DNA from: RGIG3009 sp045541495
Lineage (GTDB): Bacteria > Bacillota > Clostridia > Oscillospirales > Acutalibacteraceae
DNA length: 47,412 nt
Assembly: GCA_045541495.1 (NCBI GenBank)
Contig: JAZQJE010000050.1
Location: forward strand, 1 to 47,412
Direction: 5' to 3'
Shown here piece by piece: positions 23,826-30,677 of this stretch (its first letter is position 1; each line of letters starts with the position of its first letter). The position numbers and the translations under genes are program-made. The notes below the pieces were generated by a model. The model was not told the DNA's origin. It saw only the letters and a list, made by a program, of their open reading frames with translations, and made no database searches.

Positions 23826-24734
23826 ATGGAACAGAACAACAACCAAATTGCCGTCCGGCCGATACAGAAAACGGCCGTTATGATACGCCGGGAAATGGTC
23901 AAGATTCCCGCCGTTATGGGCGCGTTGGGTCCTGTTGAAAAGGCCGTGTTTCTTGCGTCCACGGCAAAAACCATTGCCGAATACGACGCACCCGAACTTT
24001 CCGCCGAATTGGCCGTGGCCTTGAAATGGATTTGCAAAGATGTTGGGTACAGGTCCCCGGATGAAAGCGACCGCCAATATTTAGTTATACGGACCGCCGA
24101 AATACTGAAACGGTATTACGCCGGGCTGTCGTTAAAGGATTTCCGGATGGCTTTTGAAATGTCGTTGACCGGCGAATTGGATGATTTCTTGCCGCGTGGG
24201 CGCGATGGCCAACCCGACCGGAACCATTACCAACAATTCAACGCCGAATACGTGTGCAAGATTCTAAACGCCTACAAAGGACGCCGGGCGTGGGTATTGA
24301 AGAAAGCAAACGAAGCGGTCCCGAAAGAGGAACCCAAACGCGACCCGGCCAAAGATAGGTATTACAGGAACGAAACCCGCCGTAATTGCATCAAGGCGTT
24401 CGAATCGTTCAAGGAAACCGGCCGTTTGCCCGAAATGTCGCCAATTGCTGAAATGTTATGTTATGACACGTTGGCCGCCGCCGGGCTTGCCAAAAAGGTC
24501 GAAATAACATTGGCCGACCAAAAGGAAATATTGCAACGTACAATTAACGATTACGCCCGGCGTGGTTATATTGGTTCGGTTCGCCGATTGCAAAGGACCG
24601 GAACCGACGACCCGGAATTGGAATATGATTCATTCGTTTTGGCGCGGCATAAGGCATTGGCGGCAACATTTAGTCAGATGGTAGAACGGAAAATAAATAT
24701 TTATGATTTTATCCAAATTGGTAATATGGTGTAA
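23826..24734 (+). CDS. Replication-associated protein of unknown function
   Basis: 302 aa, helical and basic. Follows the winged-helix protein by 3 nt, suggesting a helicase-loader or primosome role; no loader motif is visible. Its last five codons and stop overlap the 5' acceptor strand of the tRNA-like element at 24720. Confidence 0.5.
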   Translation: MEQNNNQIAVRPIQKTAVMIRREMVKIPAVMGALGPVEKAVFLASTAKTIAEYDAPELSAELAVALKWICKDVGYRSPDESDRQYLVIRTAEILKRYYAGLSLKDFRMAFEMSLTGELDDFLPRGRDGQPDRNHYQQFNAEYVCKILNAYKGRRAWVLKKANEAVPKEEPKRDPAKDRYYRNETRRNCIKAFESFKETGRLPEMSPIAEMLCYDTLAAAGLAKKVEITLADQKEILQRTINDYARRGYIGSVRRLQRTGTDDPELEYDSFVLARHKALAATFSQMVERKINIYDFIQIGNMV

Positions 24735-24810
24735 GAGGTAGCAACAACGGGTGGTAATCCGAAGCAAGCGGGCCGCGCTGGTGGTGTGGGTTCGAATCCC
24801 ACTATTACCG
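24720..24810 (+). tRNA. tRNA-like element, isotype undetermined
   Basis: Acceptor GGTAATA (24720-24726) pairs perfectly with TATTACC (24803-24809), discriminator G. T-arm GTGGG-TTCGAAT-CCCAC is perfect. A D-loop-like AAGAGGTA sits at 24733-24740. A long hairpin (24763-24779) could be a class II variable arm. The anticodon arm is not canonical: CGG/CCG encloses GTGGTAAT, giving GGT only with an 8-nt loop. Length 91 nt. It overlaps the upstream gene end and abuts the methyltransferase. Confidence 0.5.
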
Positions 24811-24823
24811 ATTTCTAAAAAAA

Positions 24824-25900
24824 ATGAACATGAACAAATATCCTTATCGTTGGACATTAAAAGATGTTAAATTTACAAAAGACAAAGGGAAAGTCTTTTC
24901 TTGTTTTGCTTGTGGTGGTGGTTCGACTATGGGTTATAAATTAGCCGGTTATGATGTTATCGGTTGCAATGAGATTGACCCAAGGATGATGAAATTATAT
25001 GTCGCAAATCATCATCCAAAATATAGTTATTGCGAGGATATAAGAACATTTAATAAAAGAAAGGATTTGCCAAAAGAACTTTACCAATTAGACATTTTGG
25101 ATGGTTCGCCACCTTGTTCGTCTTTTTCAATGACGGGTGTTCGTGAAGATGGTTGGGGAAAAGAAAAGAAATTTAGGGAAGGACAAACGGAACAAGTGTT
25201 AGACACGTTATTTTTTGATTTTATCGACCTTGCCAAAGAATTACAACCCAAAGTTGTAATTGCTGAAAATGTTAAAGGTTTGATGTTGGGTAATGCCATT
25301 AAATATGTTCAGAGGATTTACCGGGAATTTGAAAAAGCGGGCTATACATTGTGCCATACACTTTTGGATGCATCAAAAATGGGTGTTCCCCAAAAGCGTG
25401 AAAGAGTTTTTTTTACAGCGATAAGAAATGATTTATTGAGTAAAATTCCGGTTAAAGAAACTTTATTTGAAATCGTCCCGAAAATCAATTTGCAATTTAA
25501 TGAAGCCCCGATTTATTTTCGTGAATTTTATATGCCTGGTGTTGATGATAGACCATGCGGTTATGGTCAGATGTATCAATATTGGTTAAAAAGGAAATCG
25601 GGGGATAAAAGTTTTCGGGATATTACACAAAGGGAATTTGGGGGTGGGAAATGTTTTTCAAATAGGATAATATCATTGGATGATGTTTGTTGTACTTTTA
25701 CGGCACAAGCTGATATTTATTTATATGATGAATATCGAAAACCGAATAAAATTGAATCTTGTTGTATTTGCACATTTCCACAAGATTATGATTTTTGTGA
25801 TGAACCATATTATTATGTCGGTGGAATGTCTGTACCGCCTGTAATGATGGCGCAAGTTGCTTCAAGAATTTGGAAACAATGGTTAAGTAAAATTGAATAA
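24824..25900 (+). CDS. DNA (cytosine-5-)-methyltransferase
   Basis: 358 aa. Motif I SCFACGGGSTMGYKLAGYD (about 26-44), acidic NEIDP of motif II (49-53), catalytic C98 in GSPPCSSFS (motif IV), AENVKGL (motif VI), QKRERVFF (motif VIII) and GGMSVPP (motif X). Between VIII and X is the target-recognition region. Much more AT-rich than its neighbours, using ATA, AAA and TTA freely, so recently acquired. No partner restriction gene is adjacent; a solitary protective or regulatory methylase is likely. A second ATG lies two codons downstream. Confidence 0.93.
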   Translation: MNMNKYPYRWTLKDVKFTKDKGKVFSCFACGGGSTMGYKLAGYDVIGCNEIDPRMMKLYVANHHPKYSYCEDIRTFNKRKDLPKELYQLDILDGSPPCSSFSMTGVREDGWGKEKKFREGQTEQVLDTLFFDFIDLAKELQPKVVIAENVKGLMLGNAIKYVQRIYREFEKAGYTLCHTLLDASKMGVPQKRERVFFTAIRNDLLSKIPVKETLFEIVPKINLQFNEAPIYFREFYMPGVDDRPCGYGQMYQYWLKRKSGDKSFRDITQREFGGGKCFSNRIISLDDVCCTFTAQADIYLYDEYRKPNKIESCCICTFPQDYDFCDEPYYYVGGMSVPPVMMAQVASRIWKQWLSKIE

Positions 25901-26460
25901 TGGAACAGAAAATTAAAATCAATTGCGTTATTGGCATTGACCCGGGCGCGGGCGGCGGAATCGCCGTGTTTGTTCCCGGCCAAAGTGTCAAGGCGTTGAA
26001 GATGCCGAAAGACATTACCGAATTGCGGGATTTCTTCACGTATTACAAAGACAATTTCAAACCGATTGTCTTTTTGGAAAAATTGTCGGTCCGCCCGGAC
26101 GACGTGGTTGTACAGGGCGACCGGGCCGCAATGGGAAAATTGTACCGGGTGCAAAAGATGATGGCGAATTTCGAACATTTGAAAGCCCTAATCGAAACGT
26201 CCGGGATTCCGTATGTATTGGTTCATCCTCTTTCGTGGCAAACCAAATTGAAATTGCGGGTTCGTGGCGTTCACGAAGAAAAGGCCGACCGGAAACGCCG
26301 GTACAGGGAAACGGCCGCGCAATTGTACCCGGGCGTCAATGTGACGTTGTGGAACGCGGACGCCCTGTTGTTGTTGCATTTCGGCCGTTGGGCGTTGGTC
26401 AATGAACCGAAATGGGTAAAGGCGAATTTGCCGGAAAGGGAATACCAAAAGTTGTTTTAA
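25900..26460 (+). CDS. RuvC-like Holliday junction resolvase
   Basis: 186 aa. RNase-H-fold acidic residues: GIDPG (first Asp, about 13), FLEK (Glu, about 60) and NADALLL near 155 (late Asp pair), with KADRKRRY before it. Resolves branched DNA before packaging. Overlaps the methyltransferase stop by one base, yet has the normal GATC-free codon style. Confidence 0.8.
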   Translation: MEQKIKINCVIGIDPGAGGGIAVFVPGQSVKALKMPKDITELRDFFTYYKDNFKPIVFLEKLSVRPDDVVVQGDRAAMGKLYRVQKMMANFEHLKALIETSGIPYVLVHPLSWQTKLKLRVRGVHEEKADRKRRYRETAAQLYPGVNVTLWNADALLLLHFGRWALVNEPKWVKANLPEREYQKLF

Positions 26461-26461
26461 T

Positions 26462-26629
26462 ATGCGACACGTTATTATTCAAATCAATGTTCAATATTCG
26501 GATGGAAAACCCGCCAAATTGGAAGAAATGGACGCCAAAGAATTAAAACAATTGCGTTTTCGTTTGTTAGTTGAAGCGGGGAAAATCAAACAACGCGTTT
26601 TTGATTTGACCGGCGAAGAATTACAATAA
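26462..26629 (+). CDS. Small helical protein of unknown function
   Basis: 55 aa, starts MRHVIIQINVQY, then a charged helix (LEEMDAKELKQLRFRLL). Starts 1 nt after the resolvase stop. Nothing recognised. Confidence 0.6.
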   Translation: MRHVIIQINVQYSDGKPAKLEEMDAKELKQLRFRLLVEAGKIKQRVFDLTGEELQ

Positions 26630-26630
26630 T

Positions 26631-26870
26631 ATGCCGACCAAGATATTTACGACCATAACCGGGTTATGCCCGTTTGGAAAGAAAATAATGATTGATTCCA
26701 CGGGTTGCCGTTCGTGTGAACACTTTTACAGGATGGGAACGGCGACGTTCTTCTGGTGCTGCCATCCAATCGAGGAAGCCCCGGAAATGACGCAACCCAA
26801 GAGGAAAAGGGGACGCCCGCCCGGAAAGGCCAAAAAGAAGCCCGTAAAACGCAAAACGAAAACGAAATGA
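26631..26870 (+). CDS. Cys-rich protein with C-terminal AT-hook
   Basis: 79 aa. Cysteines at about 13, 26, 29, 43 and 44 with nearby His suggest one zinc site; the tail is KRKRGRPPGK, an AT-hook core, in a Lys-rich context. Probably binds DNA in the minor groove. Around here the codon style turns to the GAG type. Confidence 0.6.
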   Translation: MPTKIFTTITGLCPFGKKIMIDSTGCRSCEHFYRMGTATFFWCCHPIEEAPEMTQPKRKRGRPPGKAKKKPVKRKTKTK

Positions 26871-26880
26871 TAAATCACTC

Positions 26881-27042
26881 ATGGAAGAAAAGAAATGCGG
26901 AAATACGGGAAATTTTGAAAAAATAACCGAGTGCGTCCATTTGCGCCACGGTGTCTGCCGTTATAGGCTGGGAGGGTGCGAGCGGTGCGCTTTAAGGAAA
27001 ACGAAAGAAGATATTTTGAGATATGGTACAGGACGAAATTAA
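26881..27042 (+). CDS. Small Cys-rich (zinc-knuckle-like) protein
   Basis: 53 aa. C6, C18, H20, C26, C33 and C36 (GCERCALRK) form a likely zinc site. Overlaps the next gene by 20 nt in a different frame. Function unknown. Confidence 0.55.
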   Translation: MEEKKCGNTGNFEKITECVHLRHGVCRYRLGGCERCALRKTKEDILRYGTGRN

Positions 27043-27244
27043 ATTGCCGGAGGTGTCCAGCGTCGAGGGGATGACCGCCGAGGACATGAAATTATATATA
27101 GCTTATGTAGCCACGTTGCGGCACAATCAAAACCGCTGGTTCCGGCTGCGCAACTTTGAGGCTTTGCGGATCTCGCAGGAAATGGAGCGGAAACTTGACG
27201 AGTTCAACGGGGCGATGCTCGACCCGCAGCCGAAATTGTTTTAA
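27023..27244 (+). CDS. Small protein of unknown function
   Basis: 73 aa, helical (MTAEDMKLYIAYVATLRHNQNRW within, conserved-looking). GAG style with a GATC at 27169. Nothing recognised. Confidence 0.6.
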   Translation: MVQDEIKLPEVSSVEGMTAEDMKLYIAYVATLRHNQNRWFRLRNFEALRISQEMERKLDEFNGAMLDPQPKLF

Positions 27245-27246
27245 TC

Positions 27247-27537
27247 ATGGAACAGGATGAAAGAACCGTTTGCGTTTTGGCTGTTGAAAAATTCGGCCCG
27301 GAATCGCAAATCAATATGGCGCTCGAAGAATGTGCCGAATTAATTGAAGCTTTATGTAAATTTCGCCGGGAACGTGTAGGGACTTTGGACGTTATAACGG
27401 AGATTGCCGACGTGCAGATAATGTGCGAGCAACTTGCATACATGTTCGGCGAACAAACCGTGGAAGATGAACGGAAACGTAAAATTGAACGGTTACGGAA
27501 AAGATTGACGAAATATGAAGGAGGAAACGGGAAATAA
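27247..27537 (+). CDS. MazG-like nucleotide pyrophosphohydrolase
   Basis: 96 aa. EECAELIEAL (about 28-37) and EIADVQIMCEQL (about 53-64) are the paired EExxE and ExxD helices of the all-alpha NTP pyrophosphatase fold. Would hydrolyse (d)NTPs or an alarmone-like nucleotide to the monophosphate; phage versions are thought to adjust nucleotide pools or the stringent response. Overlaps the next gene by 23 nt. Confidence 0.75.
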   Translation: MEQDERTVCVLAVEKFGPESQINMALEECAELIEALCKFRRERVGTLDVITEIADVQIMCEQLAYMFGEQTVEDERKRKIERLRKRLTKYEGGNGK

Positions 27538-27736
27538 AGTCAAGGCGAGAATCCGAAAGCCCGCCGATGGCGGGATCGCTTATATAGAAATCCAGAGGGC
27601 GAAATATAAGCATTGGCATATAATAGGGTTTCATTTCGAAAGCGATCAGGCGTTCAAGCGTGCCTTGGCGGATGGGTCGCTTGTCTGGTTGCCGAAAATT
27701 ATAGAGCCGCCAACACTTTTTTCGAAAAATTATTAA
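27515..27736 (+). CDS. Small protein of unknown function
   Basis: 73 aa, basic beta-rich (GIAYIEIQRAKYKHWHIIGF). Ends inside the AT-rich flank of promoter P4. GAG/GATC style (27574, 27644). Confidence 0.55.
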   Translation: MKEETGNKVKARIRKPADGGIAYIEIQRAKYKHWHIIGFHFESDQAFKRALADGSLVWLPKIIEPPTLFSKNY

Positions 27737-27742
27737 CTTTTT

Positions 27743-27773
27743 TTTGGATATTTAAAAATTATCCTTACCTTTG
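27743..27773 (+). promoter_or_regulatory. Promoter P4
   Basis: TTTG at 27743-27746, 19-nt spacer, TACCTTTG at 27766-27773; same 50-bp class as P1 and P3, though it lies in the other codon-style block. Confidence 0.85.
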
Positions 27774-27782
27774 TAATCGAAA

Positions 27783-27818
27783 GGGGGAGCAACCCCAACC
27801 GACCAAGCGGGTTCTTGG
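27783..27818 (+). promoter_or_regulatory. Double-hairpin leader 4
   Basis: GGGG (27783-27786) with CCCC (27793-27796); CCAAG (27803-27807) with CTTGG (27814-27818), hexaloop CGGGTT. The second stem differs at both sides from leaders 1-3 but still pairs. Confidence 0.75.
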
Positions 27819-27838
27819 AAACAAAAAAAGTTAATAAA

Positions 27839-28126
27839 ATGAAAACGAATGTTCTTGCAATTAGGGTTGACGCCAATGTTTACACTCGCCACAATGACGA
27901 TGCCGAAATGGCTGGTTTGATTGTAGCCATGATCTCGAACCTTGTGAAATTAAGAAAAGAGTTCGCCTCGGAGTGTGTGGGACTTATTAACCATTACAAT
28001 TTTGTGGAGATTCCGAACGTGACTTTTTACACGAAGATACTCAAGAGTTTGTGCGGGTTTTTAGGAGTGGAGGAAAGTTATATAACGGGGCTTCTTGAGG
28101 TTTGTTACCTTCCGGTTGCGGAATAA
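27839..28126 (+). CDS. Small protein of unknown function
   Basis: 95 aa from the ATG at 27839, 20 nt after leader 4. Starts MKTNVLAIRVDANVYTR; Cys and Val rich. Nothing recognised. Confidence 0.6.
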   Translation: MKTNVLAIRVDANVYTRHNDDAEMAGLIVAMISNLVKLRKEFASECVGLINHYNFVEIPNVTFYTKILKSLCGFLGVEESYITGLLEVCYLPVAE

Positions 28127-28145
28127 ATTACATAATGGCCAATAC

Positions 28146-28165
28146 GGGGTCGGGCAACCGACCCC
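28146..28165 (+). promoter_or_regulatory. GNRA-capped leader hairpin
   Basis: Perfect 8-bp stem GGGGTCGG / CCGACCCC with a GCAA tetraloop, 20 nt before the start at 28186. Same architecture as 18746-18765 with a different stem. Confidence 0.6.
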
Positions 28166-28185
28166 ACAAAATAAGAGAAAGGACA

Positions 28186-28380
28186 ATGGCAACGTATAAA
28201 GAGATCACACCGGACAAAGGCTGGGAAATGAAGGTATATGCCCGTGACAATGGGGCCGAATATGTCTTGACATCAGCGAGGATGCACGATGCGTATTCCG
28301 ATTATTTGGGTCGATATAATAATATCCCTACGGCAGCATGGTATCGTAGGCATGCACAATTCGAAAGGATAGATAAATAA
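28186..28380 (+). CDS. Small protein of unknown function
   Basis: 64 aa, begins MATYKEITPDKGWEMKV, Tyr-rich. Start chosen after the GNRA hairpin; the upstream reading overlaps the previous gene end. GATC at 28203. Confidence 0.55.
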   Translation: MATYKEITPDKGWEMKVYARDNGAEYVLTSARMHDAYSDYLGRYNNIPTAAWYRRHAQFERIDK

Positions 28381-28388
28381 AGCGTGAT

Positions 28389-28598
28389 ATGAGGCGTTTA
28401 TTTTTCATAGTTGACGAAGATGGAATTATAGTTTCGAATGTTTATAAATCGAAGGCGAATTTAATCCATGACTATTCCGTTGAATCCGACGAGACTGTTG
28501 TCGAGTTGAATTATGAAGATATGGTTACCGATAAGCAAAAAGAGAGTCCGCCGCAACTGTTTTTCAAAAACCGACCAAGCGGGTTCTTGGAAATTTAA
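28389..28598 (+). CDS. Small acidic protein of unknown function
   Basis: 69 aa. Its last codons (NRPSGFLEI) are read from the hairpin CCAAG-CGGGTT-CTTGG at 28575-28590, so its C-terminus is set by a leader element copy; the original end may have been lost by insertion of that element. Confidence 0.5.
   Translation: MRRLFFIVDEDGIIVSNVYKSKANLIHDYSVESDETVVELNYEDMVTDKQKESPPQLFFKNRPSGFLEI
28575..28590 (+). promoter_or_regulatory. Single leader hairpin (copy 5)
   Basis: CCAAG / CTTGG with loop CGGGTT, identical to hairpin 2 of leader 4, together with flanking GA and AAGTTAA. No promoter box directly upstream. It precedes the broken HNH gene. Confidence 0.6.
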
Positions 28599-28613
28599 AA
28601 AGTTAAGACAATG

Positions 28614-28776
28614 AAAACCAAAAAACAAATCTGGATGGAACGGCAAACCGATTCCGTTACAGGTCCACCACATTAACGGGATAAATACGGATAACCGTTT
28701 GGAAAACTTGCAAATCCTTTGTCCGAATTGCCACGCACAAACGGAAACATACGCCGGAAATAACAGTAAAAAATAA
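28614..28776 (+). pseudogene. HNH endonuclease remnant
   Basis: A frame ending at 28776 reads NGKPIPLQVHHINGINTD, then NRLENLQILCPNCHA: the core of a group I-associated HNH endonuclease (HHI, N, CPNC). It has no start codon in frame. The ATG at 28611 lies in another frame that stops after 21 codons; skipping one base in the A run at 28618-28624 would join them. N-terminal half is missing, so it is a decayed mobile gene beside the tRNA. Confidence 0.7.
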
Positions 28777-28777
28777 T

Positions 28778-28860
28778 GGCCCTTTGGCGAAATTGGGATA
28801 CGCGCAAAACTCAAAATTTTGTACCTTAACGGTGTGCCGGTTCGATTCCGGCAAGGGCCA
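28778..28860 (+). tRNA. tRNA-Leu (CAA)
   Basis: 83 nt. Acceptor GGCCCTT with AAGGGCC, discriminator A (CCA not encoded). Anticodon stem CAAAA/TTTTG with loop CTCAAAA, anticodon CAA, reading TTG. Class II variable arm ACC/GGT. T-arm GCCGG-TTCGATT-CCGGC. TTG is the dominant Leu codon of the main genotype, so the tRNA suits the phage's own codon use. Confidence 0.93.
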
Positions 28861-28868
28861 CAAAAAAC

Positions 28869-28944
28869 GCTCTCCAAATCTGAACACGTGGAACAATTCA
28901 GACGTAATGCTAGGATGCGGCCGGGTTCGATTCCCGGGGGGGCA
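28869..28944 (+). tRNA. Degenerate tRNA-like sequence
   Basis: A perfect T-arm CCGGG-TTCGATT-CCCGG (28921-28937) and a D-stem-like CTGA/TCAG are present, and GCTCTC can pair with GGGGGC using G-T pairs. An anticodon arm with loop ATGCTAG (GCT, Ser) would have mismatched stem ends, and no serine-type long arm is seen. Probably a decayed tRNA. Confidence 0.35.
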
Positions 28945-28954
28945 CGAAAACCGA

Positions 28955-28970
28955 CCGGGCGGATTCCCGG
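28955..28970 (+). promoter_or_regulatory. Single leader hairpin (copy 6)
   Basis: CCGGG / CCCGG with loop CGGATT, a one-base variant of the family loop, preceded by GA as in the other copies; 31 nt before the ATPase start. Confidence 0.55.
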
Positions 28971-29001
28971 GATGTTAAACCAATAAACAGGCGATACGAT
29001 T

Positions 29002-30411
29002 ATGTACATTAAAAGATTGGAATTACTGAATTTCCAAGTTATCGAACAGTTTTCCGCCGACTTTGACGGAACGGTTTATTTCGTGACCGGCGACAACGAA
29101 TTGGGTAAATCCACGTTGTTAAAAGCAATCGGCGCATTGTTGACCGGCCAACGCGACGACGTGTTGCGCAACGGCGCATCCAAGGGTTTTGCCAAAATGG
29201 TCGTGGGCGACGACGGCGAAGAATACGACGTACAATTGTCGTTCACGGAAGCGAACCCACGCGGAACGCTTACCATCAAGCAAAAGACAACCGGAATGGC
29301 GACCAACAACGTTTCGATGTTGCAACGCATTTTCGGGTATCAAGATTTCGACGCCGTGGAATTTTCCCGTTGGTCCGAAACCGCCGACGGCCGCCGCAAA
29401 CAAATTGCCGTGGTTAAGGCCTTGCTCCCGGAAAATGTCAGAGAGAGAATCGAGGCCATAGATGCGGAGGTAGCAGAACTGAAAGCAGAGCGTACGGGGG
29501 TCAATCGTGACGTGAAGACTTACGCCGGATTTGTCCAGACAATCGAGAACCAGCTACGTCCGGGCGATGTCGATAAATACGCGGCCCCGGTTGATGTTAG
29601 CGGCTTAATGGAGCGGCAAAGCAAGAATATCAAGCTAATAGAGAAGGCCAAGACGGTGCGTTCGATGATGGCGCAACGGAAAGAGCAATTAGCCGCCATT
29701 CCGGGACGGGAGAAAACTATCCGGGAAGAGACGGAGAGGGCGAAAGCCAATCTTGCATCGGAGGTAGAGACCGCCCGTAAAGCCTATGAGGCGGCGAAGA
29801 AATATGCCGAGGAACAAATGGCAGACCTTGACAAAAAAATGGCCGAGGATTTGGAGAAATTGCAGGTCGAGAAAGCCGATTACGAGGACAGGATCAAGAA
29901 CGCCGCCGGATGGCTGGAACAATATGAGGCGAGCGGCGTTGAGAAAGCGGATATTTCGGGACTTTTGGCCGAGGCCGAGGAACATAATAAGCGCCACGCT
30001 TTAGTGCGGGAATACGGCGAGAAAATGGCCGAATATCAGAAGATAGCCGCCAAGTCTGCCGAAATGGATAGCCGTATCGAGAATCTGGCTATCGAAAAGG
30101 CTGATTGCATCCGAAAGTCGAAATTACCTGTTGAGGGTCTGACATTCACGGACGAGGGTCTGGAGTTGAACGGCATCCCGTTTGTCCCCGGCAAAGTCAG
30201 TGATTCGCAGACAATGGAGATAGCGGCGAAATTGGTTATAGCATCCAATCCGACCGTCAAGGTGTTCCGAATTGCCAGAGGGGAATCGCTCGGGGCGAAG
30301 CGTCTGCAAACGATTGTGGATATTGCCCGTAAGAACGGCTTCCAAGGCTTTATCGAGCAAGTCCAGAGAGGACAGGAGGAAATGCGTGTCGAGGAATATA
30401 CGGAGGCGTGA
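29002..30411 (+). CDS. SMC/RecF/Rad50-like ATPase
   Basis: 469 aa. N-terminal ABC-type half with Walker A GDNELGKSTLLKA (about 31-43) and a Q-loop region near FDAVEFSRW. Coiled coil about 150-360. The C-terminal half (VSDSQTMEIAAKLVIASN, FRIARGESLG) takes the place of signature and Walker B, in degenerate form. Such proteins pair with a nuclease in phage recombination; the PD-(D/E)XK protein at 20450 is a candidate. At about 29,420 codon style changes from the GATC-free to the GAG/GATC type within the gene. Confidence 0.75.
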   Translation: MYIKRLELLNFQVIEQFSADFDGTVYFVTGDNELGKSTLLKAIGALLTGQRDDVLRNGASKGFAKMVVGDDGEEYDVQLSFTEANPRGTLTIKQKTTGMATNNVSMLQRIFGYQDFDAVEFSRWSETADGRRKQIAVVKALLPENVRERIEAIDAEVAELKAERTGVNRDVKTYAGFVQTIENQLRPGDVDKYAAPVDVSGLMERQSKNIKLIEKAKTVRSMMAQRKEQLAAIPGREKTIREETERAKANLASEVETARKAYEAAKKYAEEQMADLDKKMAEDLEKLQVEKADYEDRIKNAAGWLEQYEASGVEKADISGLLAEAEEHNKRHALVREYGEKMAEYQKIAAKSAEMDSRIENLAIEKADCIRKSKLPVEGLTFTDEGLELNGIPFVPGKVSDSQTMEIAAKLVIASNPTVKVFRIARGESLGAKRLQTIVDIARKNGFQGFIEQVQRGQEEMRVEEYTEA

Positions 30412-30677
30412 TGCGTGAATTATTACACAAATTGATAGCGGTTAACCGGGCTAATAATATAGCCCGGAAAGCCGCCAGTAAGTATGACGAAGTCGTAGGG
30501 GCTTGCGCCATGGTGTCAGAGGCTCATCGGGGGTTGTCTTTCAACGTCCACAAGATCACGCCTTTTAATTGGCCGAGGGTCGAGCAGATTGACAAGCCGA
30601 AAGTCGTGGTTTTGTCCGAGGGCGTTAATTTCGTGACGATCAAGGACGGAAAAATTTACAAGTTGGACGTGTTATGA
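30411..30677 (+). CDS. Small protein of unknown function
   Basis: 88 aa from the ATG at 30411, overlapping the ATPase stop. Helical N-terminus, beta C-terminus. GATC at 30554 and 30638. Nothing recognised. Confidence 0.6.
   Translation: MRELLHKLIAVNRANNIARKAASKYDEVVGACAMVSEAHRGLSFNVHKITPFNWPRVEQIDKPKVVVLSEGVNFVTIKDGKIYKLDVL

Noticed and set aside
24752..24809. Shorter 56-nt tRNA using GGTAATC as acceptor
   Set aside because: It would leave only 26 nt for both D and anticodon arms; GGTAATA at 24720 pairs perfectly and restores a plausible length.
20450..26460. GATC-specific (Dam-like) methyltransferase
   Set aside because: The only methyltransferase seen is a cytosine-5 enzyme; no DPPY-type adenine methylase motif was found, so GATC absence is not matched by a visible Dam gene.
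16355..28970. CRISPR array formed by the repeated GC-rich hairpins
   Set aside because: Copies are scattered, each in a gene leader, with variable stems and no regular spacers or cas genes.
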